A stretch of 64,000 bases of DNA from Planomonospora sp. ID67723 (GTDB lineage Bacteria > Actinomycetota > Actinomycetes > Streptosporangiales > Streptosporangiaceae): NCBI RefSeq assembly GCF_015711605.1, contig NZ_JABTEZ010000002.1:1302001-1366000 (forward strand), in the 5' to 3' direction. Under the pieces are notes generated by a model. It worked only from the letters and a program-made list of their open reading frames with translations, was not told the origin of the DNA and searched no databases. Made by a program: the position numbers and the translations under genes. Positions 32,262 to 39,351 of the stretch are shown here, in pieces (position 1 is the first letter of the stretch; each line of letters opens with the position of its first letter).

Positions 32262-33142
32262 GACACCACCTGCCACTCGGCGGCGATGCGTGCCCGTGCC
32301 TCGTCCGTCTGGCGGGGACAGGTGAAGCAGACGTCGGCGACGTGGCTGAGCTTGTAGAAGTAGCAGCAGCTCTGCCGGATACGGCTGACGTGCCGCCGGC
32401 CGCGGACGTCCTCCACGGTGCGCACGGTGGACGAGCGCGTGAACGGGGGCTTCCCGCCGGGAAGCAGCAGCCGGCTGTCCCTCATGGCGGCTCCCAGATC
32501 ACCCCGGCAGCGGGCGACGTCCAAGGGGGCGCTGTCGAGAGCGTCGGCGAAGGCTCCCGTGAGGGCTCGACGCCCCAACCTGGTCAGCGGCCCGAAGACG
32601 CCGACGAAGCGCTCGGCGTGAACGGCCACCTGCTCGCGAACCCTCGCAGCCAATGCCGCCTCGTCGGCCACCACCCGGGCCTGCGGGTGGTCGGCGAAGG
32701 GGTCGTCCGGCAGGCAGGTGAAGCCGGGCGACAGGAAGGCGATCCGCACCGGCCACGGATCCTGGCCGTCGTGCCGGAAGGCCACGTCGGTCACACCGAT
32801 GTCAGGTGTCCGTCGAACCAGGTGGAACAGCGCCCCGGCGGCCCAGGCGACGACCTCGGCGTAGGCGGCGGCCAGGCAGGCGCTCACCGTGGTCTCCGGG
32901 GCCTGCCCGTTCCGCTCGCCGAGAACGGCGGCCATGCGGGTCCGCCATCCCAGGAAGAACCCGGGATCACCGGTCGCGTCGGCGCACCGCGTCCAGCCGG
33001 CCCCGTCCACCGGTCCGGCCCCGTCCACCGAGGTGGACATGACGAAATCGGCCCACTCGACCATCGCGGTCAGCCGTTCCAGGGGCTCCCTGAGCGGATG
33101 CTCCGCAAACGCCCGGGGAGGGTAAAAGCACGCCGCTTCCAC
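32258..33142 (-). CDS. FhuF-like ferric-siderophore reductase
   Basis: The 294-residue protein ends with the FhuF [2Fe-2S] cluster motif C-C-x10-C-x2-C (SCCYFYKLSHVADVCFTC), which distinguishes this family of siderophore-iron reductases. The rest is the usual poorly conserved helical body. It should reduce ferric iron in the cytoplasm after uptake by the coupled permeases. The start is set at GTG 33142 because the iron box (33156-33174) occupies the upstream part of the open frame. The longer frame to 33184 would be translated through the operator. First gene of the four-gene iron operon. Confidence 0.87.
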   Translation of the reverse strand: MEAACFYPPRAFAEHPLREPLERLTAMVEWADFVMSTSVDGAGPVDGAGWTRCADATGDPGFFLGWRTRMAAVLGERNGQAPETTVSACLAAAYAEVVAWAAGALFHLVRRTPDIGVTDVAFRHDGQDPWPVRIAFLSPGFTCLPDDPFADHPQARVVADEAALAARVREQVAVHAERFVGVFGPLTRLGRRALTGAFADALDSAPLDVARCRGDLGAAMRDSRLLLPGGKPPFTRSSTVRTVEDVRGRRHVSRIRQSCCYFYKLSHVADVCFTCPRQTDEARARIAAEWQVVS

Positions 33143-33155
33143 GACCCATCCGTTC

Positions 33156-33174
33156 TTAGGTTTGCCTAACCTTA
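33156..33174. promoter_or_regulatory. IdeR/DmdR iron box
   Basis: TTAGGTTTGCCTAACCTTA matches the DtxR/IdeR consensus TTAGGTTAGGCTAACCTAA at 16 of 19 positions. It lies 13 bp before the FhuF-like start and is the only such box seen in the window. It should keep the iron operon off when ferrous iron is plentiful. Confidence 0.8.
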
Positions 33175-33183
33175 GCATCGGCA

Positions 33184-33336
33184 TACCTGATCTTCGAATG
33201 CGGCCGGATCGAGCCCCTCGCCGTACAGGCCGGGACCGGTTCCCCGGCGTACGCGGTGGGGGTGTTCGGCGCGGTCAGCGTGCTGCTCGGCGGGACATTC
33301 GCGCTGCGGACGGGGCCCCGGGCCGTTCCGGCCTGA
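33184..33336 (+). pseudogene. Possible 3' remnant of a membrane protein gene
   Basis: A 50-codon plus-strand frame ends at TGA 33336. It contains a credible membrane helix (SPAYAVGVFGAVSVLLGG) followed by a basic, short tail (FALRTGPRAVPA), like the last helix of an MFS-type transporter. No start codon or 5' part exists; the frame runs straight out of the iron box. A perfect hairpin follows 2 bp after the stop. It is probably a leftover of a deleted gene. Confidence 0.3.
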
Positions 33337-33338
33337 CC

Positions 33339-33357
33339 TCCGGTCCACCGGACCGGA
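33339..33357. terminator. Hairpin after the remnant frame
   Basis: TCCGGTCC-ACC-GGACCGGA forms an 8-bp perfect stem. It lies between the remnant stop and the SagB-type gene stop (33430), so it may terminate either strand. Confidence 0.5.
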
Positions 33358-33429
33358 TCGGCGGACGGCCCCGCCTGCGCGTCCCCGCCACGCCGCCGGG
33401 CTCGCGCCGTGCAGCCTCCGGAAGCCGTG

Positions 33430-34218
33430 TCATGCGGCTTCGCCGATGAGAACGGCGTAGAGGGCGATTTCCTGGCAGCCGTCCACTGCGAGCATGGCGT
33501 TGAGGGCGTCGTCGTTGAATCCGCCCACCGGGACGGCGCCCAAGCCCTCGGCCTTCGCGGCGAGCAGGAGGTTCTGGGCGATGTGGCCCGCCTCCAGAAG
33601 GGCGAAGCGGTAGCCGCGCTCGCCGTACTTGAACTTCACCCGGTCCATGAACGCGACGAGGACGATGCACGCCGCGGCCCCCGCGACGGCCTCGGTGAGG
33701 CCGGTGGCCGCCGCCAGTTCCGCGGTCGGATCGCCCTCACCCAGGCGCTGGAGGCTGTGCTGGGATAGGTGGTAGAAGTACGGGCCCGGTGCGACGTCGT
33801 CCACGCGCAGCGCGACACAGTAGATGTCGACGGGGAACAGGGCTCCACCGGAGGGCGCGGTCCGCAGCCGCCAGGTGACGCCCTCGTCCGTCGTCAGGGT
33901 CCCGGTGATGCCGTCACCGAAATAGAGGACCCTGGCGAGGGTCCCCAGGCCGATCCGGCCGCCGGAGAATTCACGGCAGGAGCGCCGGCCCAGCATGACG
34001 GATTCGATGCTCTCCTGGTTGGGGGTGAAGTCCCGGGGCAGCGGGATCGTCGGATACCCAGGGTAATGAGTGAAAGGCGCCGTGACGACGCTGCCGATCT
34101 CGGGCGACTCGTTGACGGCGTTTATGACCGCGTAGGCCATGTAGTCGGACGGATGCAGTTTGGAGTTCTCGTGGTAGACCTCCGACGGAGAGAGGTCGAA
34201 GCCATCGGGAATCGACAT
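33430..34218 (-). CDS. SagB-type azoline dehydrogenase (TOMM B protein)
   Basis: The 262-residue protein belongs to the SagB/nitroreductase-like FMN oxidoreductases. It has RRSCREFSGGRI (flavin phosphate contact), APSGGALFPVDIY, YFYHLSQHSLQRL and EAGHIAQNLLLAAKAEGLGAVPVGGF. In TOMM/LAP pathways this enzyme oxidises azolines made by the YcaO complex to thiazoles or oxazoles. It is the last of four genes downstream of the precursor, 24 bp after the YcaO gene, with GGAGG before the ATG. Length is close to the stand-alone SagB of streptolysin S-like clusters. Confidence 0.9.
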   Translation of the reverse strand: MSIPDGFDLSPSEVYHENSKLHPSDYMAYAVINAVNESPEIGSVVTAPFTHYPGYPTIPLPRDFTPNQESIESVMLGRRSCREFSGGRIGLGTLARVLYFGDGITGTLTTDEGVTWRLRTAPSGGALFPVDIYCVALRVDDVAPGPYFYHLSQHSLQRLGEGDPTAELAAATGLTEAVAGAAACIVLVAFMDRVKFKYGERGYRFALLEAGHIAQNLLLAAKAEGLGAVPVGGFNDDALNAMLAVDGCQEIALYAVLIGEAA

Positions 34219-34242
34219 GACGGTGACCTCCGCCGGTAGCGG

Positions 34243-35562
34243 TCAGGGATACGGGTGAGGGAACGGGTTGATCGCGTGCAGAGGCGTCGGCGAATGCCTG
34301 AGTCCCAGCCGGACCGGGACGTCCCGCCACCGGTCGCCACCGAGGAAGGGCAGTCTGTGGTCGCCTTCCATGGGCACGCATTCGGGTATGAGCACCTTGA
34401 CGACGAAAAGGCCGCAGGCTTCGAGGTCCGCACTGGTGAGGTCCACCGCCAGCGGTTCCAGAGCCGCTTGTTCGACGGCTTCGCAGCAGCGGTCCACGGC
34501 CGCCCCGGGGTTCGGCGCGGCGAGTGACGGAATGGCCGAGAGGCGGACTCGCCCTCCGTCCCGGTCCAGAAACCCGAATGCCTCATCCAGGCCGCCGAAC
34601 GCATAGAGATGCATGCGGTCCTCGAAGGTCCTGACGTCGTCGAAAGACGGGAAGGATCGGCGCTCGCGGTTGCGGGCGTGGGCCATCCACTGCAGCCCCT
34701 GAGTCAGTTCGAGCAGGGTTTTGAGGACGGCGCGCGCGGGATCGGGGTGGCATGCTCCACCGACGACGGTCCGAGCCGGCGAATGGCGCTTGTCGCGGAG
34801 AAGGCCGAAACACGCGGGAACGGAGAGGTCCAGGGTGGTGTACCAGAGCCGGTAGTCCAGCCACGGCCTGTCGAAACGGGAGCCGAAGGTCTCCAGCAGG
34901 CCGCTTGCCTCGTCGATGACGATCCGCGGGCGGGAGAGGCGATTCCGCCACACGATCATGAACGCGTCACGTTCGATCACCTCGCAGAGACCGCCCATGA
35001 TCGCCTCGGCGCGGATGGGCGCACAGGCGGTACCGGTGGAGACGGCCTCGGCGACGATTTGTTCGCCCCGGTCGGCGAACTGCCGGGGGTACGGCATGTG
35101 CACCAGGCTGGCGGGCACGAGGGTGCGACCACCGCTGGTGAGGTTGTCGGCCGCGGTCCAGGCGATCGAGGTGTCGTCGGCGAACCCGGTGTAGCGGCTG
35201 GTCTCGTACTGTTCGCCGGTGAACAGCGCCCAGCGCTCCGGGGGGACCGCGGCTGTCCCGGCGCCGTGCAACTCGGAGTAGGACGCCAGCGTGAGGTCTT
35301 CGGGGTGGACGAACGCGCAGGCGTAGCGTTCCGCGCTCTCTCCGACGGCCGCGCGGCGGGCCGCTTCGCGAGTGAGCCCGGCGCCGCTGCCGTTGGCGGT
35401 CGCCTGCTCGGGCAGACCGTAGCCCACCAGGTTCCCGCTCTGCGCCACGGTCACGAAGACGTCGGGATCGGAGCGCTCGATCTCCAGATCGGCGGACCAG
35501 GTGACGATGCCGGTCAGGGGGTCGGCTATGGAGAGGGGCGGTGGCTCAACCCGCGCGTTCAT
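34243..35562 (-). CDS. YcaO-domain azoline cyclodehydratase (TOMM D protein)
   Basis: The 439-residue YcaO protein shows the ATP/Mg-binding acidic motifs ESAERYACAF and CEVIERDAFMIVWRN, the VVGGACHPDPARAVLKTLLELTQG helix, and a proline-rich C-terminus NPFPHPYP. That end resembles the PxPxP tail needed for cyclodehydration in TOMM YcaOs. It should activate backbone amides with ATP to turn Cys/Ser/Thr into azolines. Its partner, the C protein, overlaps it by 17 bp upstream, so this is a two-protein C + D system. The substrate is almost certainly the precursor encoded two genes upstream. Confidence 0.93.
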   Translation of the reverse strand: MNARVEPPPLSIADPLTGIVTWSADLEIERSDPDVFVTVAQSGNLVGYGLPEQATANGSGAGLTREAARRAAVGESAERYACAFVHPEDLTLASYSELHGAGTAAVPPERWALFTGEQYETSRYTGFADDTSIAWTAADNLTSGGRTLVPASLVHMPYPRQFADRGEQIVAEAVSTGTACAPIRAEAIMGGLCEVIERDAFMIVWRNRLSRPRIVIDEASGLLETFGSRFDRPWLDYRLWYTTLDLSVPACFGLLRDKRHSPARTVVGGACHPDPARAVLKTLLELTQGLQWMAHARNRERRSFPSFDDVRTFEDRMHLYAFGGLDEAFGFLDRDGGRVRLSAIPSLAAPNPGAAVDRCCEAVEQAALEPLAVDLTSADLEACGLFVVKVLIPECVPMEGDHRLPFLGGDRWRDVPVRLGLRHSPTPLHAINPFPHPYP

Positions 35563-36637
35563 CCGTCGTCCGCGTCCTTTCTTCCCACAGCGTGCGCGAA
35601 GGGCGGCTCCGGTGGACGCCGCAGGAGGGGCAGCGCGGCAACTTGAGGACAGGATGCGCGTTGACGACGCCGGACATGTAGTCGAACGCGAGCATCCGAG
35701 CCCTGGTGACGGGTTCTCCGATTCCCGTGACGAACTTGACGACCTCGAAGGCGACCCAGTCGGTCGACAGCGGGATCATCGGCCGCGCCCGGTCCGCGCC
35801 GGCTGCGGAGGCCATGGGCCCCATCCCGTCCAGAGCGGCCCGGCGCCGGACGGTGAAACAGCGATAACACGCCGTCTCCCGCGGAATCACCAGCGGCCCG
35901 ACTTCCACCGCGACGCCCCTGCGACGGTAGAACAGGTACGGCGTGCCGCGCTGGAGGCAGAGCGAGTTGACCGTCTCGGCGGCGCTCTCCTCGAACTCGT
36001 CCGGGCAGTAGACGACCAGTTCGGGAGAGAACCCGAACAGCTCGTCCGTCAGCTCACGCCCGTCGTCGATCAGCTCGAGATCCACGAACGGATTCAGCCG
36101 GCGGAGCTCGGCGACGATCTCGGCCCGCCGGGGCGCGGGATCGGCGCCGCCGGCGGGAGCGCCGACGATCGTGCCGATGCCGGTCAGGGCGAGCAGGCGC
36201 ATCAGATCCGCGCCGACCGCGCCGAGACCGACGATGACCACGGTCGTGTCCTTCAGGAGTGCCTGGAGATCGGCGCCGGTCGCCTGCCACGCCGATCCCG
36301 ACGCTCGCAGCGGCTCGGCCCGCAGCCCTGCGAACAGTTCCATCTGGCTCGCGTAGCGGGTGAGCTCCTCCCCGGAGAGCCGGCGGGACTCCGAGGTGCC
36401 GCACTCTCGTAGCAGGCCCGCGCGGTCGATGCCGTCGAGAGCCCTGAATATCCGATCGACGTCGAATCCCGAGACCAGGAGCGCCCCGTACACGCCGGAA
36501 ACCGAGTACGAGCCGTCGAGAAGCGAGACGAGCTCCTTCAGCAGCCCGTCGTCGGCGTCGCCCAGCACTTTGCGGATGTCCGCCGGATCGGCGCCGGCCA
36601 CCAGGACCGGCCGGTGGTAGGCGTCCAGATGCGTCAT
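35546..36637 (-). CDS. TOMM C protein: RRE plus ThiF-like domain
   Basis: The 363-residue protein has an N-terminal winged-helix-like segment (about 10-80, ADPADIRKVLGDADDG...GLLREC) fitting a RiPP recognition element. An E1/ThiF-like Rossmann domain follows (TTVVIVGLGAVGADLMRLLA). Two CxxC pairs (CYRC and CPSC) probably hold zinc. Such proteins bind the leader peptide and deliver the core to the YcaO enzyme. No adenylation activity is expected. Its ATG overlaps the precursor stop by one base, tying leader-binding protein to substrate. Confidence 0.88.
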   Translation of the reverse strand: MTHLDAYHRPVLVAGADPADIRKVLGDADDGLLKELVSLLDGSYSVSGVYGALLVSGFDVDRIFRALDGIDRAGLLRECGTSESRRLSGEELTRYASQMELFAGLRAEPLRASGSAWQATGADLQALLKDTTVVIVGLGAVGADLMRLLALTGIGTIVGAPAGGADPAPRRAEIVAELRRLNPFVDLELIDDGRELTDELFGFSPELVVYCPDEFEESAAETVNSLCLQRGTPYLFYRRRGVAVEVGPLVIPRETACYRCFTVRRRAALDGMGPMASAAGADRARPMIPLSTDWVAFEVVKFVTGIGEPVTRARMLAFDYMSGVVNAHPVLKLPRCPSCGVHRSRPSRTLWEERTRTTDERAG

Positions 36638-37407
36638 CAGGGGTGCGCGGGTGCGACGGTGACGGGCGGGTCGCTGTGATAGGCCACGGAAGTGGTGGTG
36701 CAGCCGTTGCAGCACGTGCTGCTCGTCGCGACGAGCCACCTGGGGCTGTTTGAATACCGCAGCCGCTGGATGGTCGAGAACTTCACCATCTGCGGTGTCT
36801 GCGACATGAGCGAGGCGATGCCCTCGGACGGGTAGATCGGCCTGGCGTAACTGTCGTTGATGATCTGATCGAAGGCGACGGTGAGCATCTGCTCGATCTG
36901 CCTGGAGTCGGGCGGTGCATTCCTGAACCGCGTTTCACCCAAATCGACCTTGAATCTGCCGAACCGGCTGGCGATCTCGTCGGCCGACTGCTCGGACAGC
37001 TCGTCGTTGGTGATCGCGCTGGAGATGATTTTGCCGTCTCTCAGCTCGTGCAGCGTCCACTGGGAAACGTAGAAGGGGTTGTGCTCGACCCGCACCTCGG
37101 TGGCCACGACGCCGTTGCTGTTGTGCACCGCGATGCCCACCGCGATGTGGAAGGGGTCGTCGCGCCTGACCGGGCGGAAACTCGGCAGGATTCCGAGCAG
37201 GTTCGGTGCGATGACGTCGTCGTCGTTCTCCATGGCCGGCGCGTAGAGAAAAACCTTCGCACGGGAGAAGACGAACTCGAACCCGTCATCGCTGAAATGG
37301 CTGAGGAGATAGCGGAAATCCGGGCTGCGTTCCCGCATCTGCTGAAGATACGTCATCGCGTGGGACGGATCTAATTGAATCATGGAGCCTGACGGGGCCT
37401 CGGCCAT
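36637..37407 (-). CDS. Putative TOMM precursor with a large N-terminal domain
   Basis: The 256-residue protein starts at ATG 37407 with CAGGGG 7 nt upstream. Residues 1-215 look like a folded, mixed alpha/beta domain (FRYLLSHFSDDGFEFVFSRA, HIAVGIAVHNSNGVVATEV, FDQIINDSYARPIYPSEG) that I cannot assign to a family. The end is quite different: residues about 224-256 carry VATSSTCCNGCTTTS (Cys232, 233, 236 among six Thr and several Ser) and a Pro/Val/Ala tail. Dense Cys/Ser/Thr is the hallmark of an azole-forming core such as streptolysin S. Being first in an operon with C, D and B enzymes strongly supports this. The leader is far longer than usual (20-100 residues). The alternative is an enzyme with a modified tail. 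Confidence 0.75.
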   Translation of the reverse strand: MAEAPSGSMIQLDPSHAMTYLQQMRERSPDFRYLLSHFSDDGFEFVFSRAKVFLYAPAMENDDDVIAPNLLGILPSFRPVRRDDPFHIAVGIAVHNSNGVVATEVRVEHNPFYVSQWTLHELRDGKIISSAITNDELSEQSADEIASRFGRFKVDLGETRFRNAPPDSRQIEQMLTVAFDQIINDSYARPIYPSEGIASLMSQTPQMVKFSTIQRLRYSNSPRWLVATSSTCCNGCTTTSVAYHSDPPVTVAPAHP

Positions 37408-37471
37408 GATGCATCCCCTGCACATTAAGTGTTCGATTGTGTCCCGTGCGCTACAAATGGAAGATGACGCC

Positions 37472-37499
37472 ATAGTAGACCCGGGGTATCGGGTGTCAA
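37472..37499 (-). promoter_or_regulatory. Promoter of the TOMM operon
   Basis: On the minus strand, TTGACA (37499-37494) and TACTAT (37477-37472) are separated by 16 nt, close to the consensus. This predicts a start near 37465 and a leader of about 58 nt before the precursor ATG. It separates the TOMM genes from the methyltransferase gene, which ends at 37589. Confidence 0.55.
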
Positions 37500-37588
37500 T
37501 ACCGAGGCGTTCTTTCCCGGCGTCACGGGCACCGTGCTGATCGGCGCGGCGCGCGATGCCCGCGCCGGCCGTACCGGGCCGCGGTCGG

Positions 37589-38359
37589 CTACCGGGGACC
37601 CGGCGGACCCGGAGTGAGGGAGAAGACGACAAGGTCCATGGCGCTGGTGATCGGGCCCGCGTCAGGGGAGCGGCCGGCGTCGCGCATCAGGTGTTCGAGG
37701 CCCTCGGCGAACTGGTCGTCGGTGAGGCGCCGCAGCGGGCTGTGCGCGCGCAGCGCCACCTGGGCCGCGAAGTCCGCCAGCGTCGGGGCCGAGGACTGGA
37801 CGACCGTGGCGTGGTGCTCGCGACGCAGCCCGGCCTGCCGCAGCGCGCGCCTCAGAGCGGTCAGAGCCTGGGCCCGCTCCTCGGCGAAGGCGACGAGTGC
37901 GGGGAAGTAGGTGTGGAACAGGGTCGGCCGCTCGGCGTCGTGGAAGGCGCCGCGGACGATGAACCGGCCCCCGGGGGCCAGCGTCCGCCTCACCTCGGCG
38001 GCGCACCGGTCGAAGTCCCCGATGTGGTGGACGACCTGGGACGCCCAGATCGCCTGGAAGGCATGGGACGCGCACGGTATCGCCTCGGCCCGGCCGCCCA
38101 CCACGAACACCCCGGAGCCGGCGGCGGAGGCCGCGCGTTCGCGCATCTCCGGCGCCGGCTCGACGGCGACCACCGGAACCGAGAAATGCCGGGCCAGCGC
38201 GTGGGAGAAGCGGCCCGTCCCCGCCCCGAGGTCCAGGACCGGGCCGCCGGAGACCGCGACGAAGGCCGCTACGGCGCGCATCCACGCGGTCACCGTCCCG
38301 GCCGGAAGCCGGCGCCCGGCCTGGTAGCCGCGTGCGAGCCCGCCGCTGAAATCCGTCAC
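37589..38359 (-). CDS. Class I SAM-dependent methyltransferase
   Basis: The 256-residue protein has the SAM motif VLDLGAGTGRFSHALA, acidic motif II (VAVEPAPEMRERA), and IWASQVVHHI plus LAPGGRFIVRG for motifs III-IV. The fold is that of small-molecule or N-methyltransferases. It starts at GTG 38359, overlapping the APH-family stop (GTGA), so it is translated with the STAND/APH genes. It lies 180 bp upstream of the TOMM precursor, so it could methylate that peptide. The separate TOMM promoter makes this only a suggestion. Confidence 0.88.
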   Translation of the reverse strand: MTDFSGGLARGYQAGRRLPAGTVTAWMRAVAAFVAVSGGPVLDLGAGTGRFSHALARHFSVPVVAVEPAPEMRERAASAAGSGVFVVGGRAEAIPCASHAFQAIWASQVVHHIGDFDRCAAEVRRTLAPGGRFIVRGAFHDAERPTLFHTYFPALVAFAEERAQALTALRRALRQAGLRREHHATVVQSSAPTLADFAAQVALRAHSPLRRLTDDQFAEGLEHLMRDAGRSPDAGPITSAMDLVVFSLTPGPPGPR

Positions 38360-39351
38360 CGGCCCGCCCACCGCCGCAGGATCGCCTCGACTCCGGCGGC
38401 GTCTGCGTGCGGGGAGACGCCCCAGTGGCGGTAGGCGTTGTTGAGCTTCTCGGTGAGCTTGGCGACGAGATCGGGCTCCGGCTCGGGAGCGGAGGACGGA
38501 TCGACGAACAGCTGGGCGTAGCGGACGGTGTCCACGACCGCCGACTTGATCTGCTCGTGGGTGAGGTAGACCTCCAGGTCGTGCTCCCAGCCGCGGGTGT
38601 ACTCCGGCGGGAGGGTGCGCGCCCAGAGCCGCAGGACACGGTCGCGTTCGTCGGGGAGGTAGCCCATCTTGTGGAAGTGCACGGCCAGTTCGTAGACCGG
38701 ATCCCCCCACAGGGCGAGCTCCCAGTCCAGGAAGACCGTCCGGCCGTCATCGATGATCATGTTCTTGCGGTGGATGTCGGCGTGCACGCACACCAGCGGG
38801 CGCGCGGTCAGCGTCGGCCACGCCGACTCCGCCGCGGAGACCGGGTCGGCCGGGATCCGGAACGCGGTGTACAGCCACTCGTAGTCGGCGACGAGCGTGG
38901 AGTACACCCACATCGTCAGGTCGGAGAGTTTCCGCCCGAACCCGGGGGTGTCCTCGCCCGCCGGCCAGGCGGGCGGGAGAGCCGGGAGCTTCTCGCGGGG
39001 GACCTCCACGAGCTGGGCGAGGAGCCGTACGACATCGGCGGGGACGTGCGCGGGAACCGGGACGCCCCTGGGGGCCAGGTCGTTGAGAACCCGGCCGTGG
39101 ATGAACTGGTGCACCTGGAAGACCGGGTCCGCCGAGGTGTGCAGCAGCCGCGGCGCCTGGGGGACGTAGGGGGCGATGGCGGGGAGGACCTCGTCCTCGC
39201 GCCAGAGCCGCAGGTCCATCACGTCCGCGCCGTCGATCGGGATCCGCACGTTGACCGGCCCGTCCGGGGTGCTGACGCGGACGTTCTTGTTGTAGTAACC
39301 CGCGGCGGCGTCCATGTGCGCCCGGGCGCTTTCGTACAGCTCCATGGTCAT
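38356..39351 (-). CDS. APH-family phosphotransferase
   Basis: The 331-residue protein has the aminoglycoside phosphotransferase/choline kinase core: VCVHADIHRKNMIIDD (catalytic HxD...N loop) and VFLDWELALWGDP (metal-binding Asp), followed by a helical C-lobe. Family members phosphorylate small molecules such as antibiotics, homoserine or choline. Nothing here fixes the substrate. It is sandwiched with 4-bp overlaps between the STAND ATPase and the methyltransferase, so a joint task is likely, such as modification or self-resistance for the nearby RiPP. Confidence 0.87.
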   Translation of the reverse strand: MTMELYESARAHMDAAAGYYNKNVRVSTPDGPVNVRIPIDGADVMDLRLWREDEVLPAIAPYVPQAPRLLHTSADPVFQVHQFIHGRVLNDLAPRGVPVPAHVPADVVRLLAQLVEVPREKLPALPPAWPAGEDTPGFGRKLSDLTMWVYSTLVADYEWLYTAFRIPADPVSAAESAWPTLTARPLVCVHADIHRKNMIIDDGRTVFLDWELALWGDPVYELAVHFHKMGYLPDERDRVLRLWARTLPPEYTRGWEHDLEVYLTHEQIKSAVVDTVRYAQLFVDPSSAPEPEPDLVAKLTEKLNNAYRHWGVSPHADAAGVEAILRRWAGR

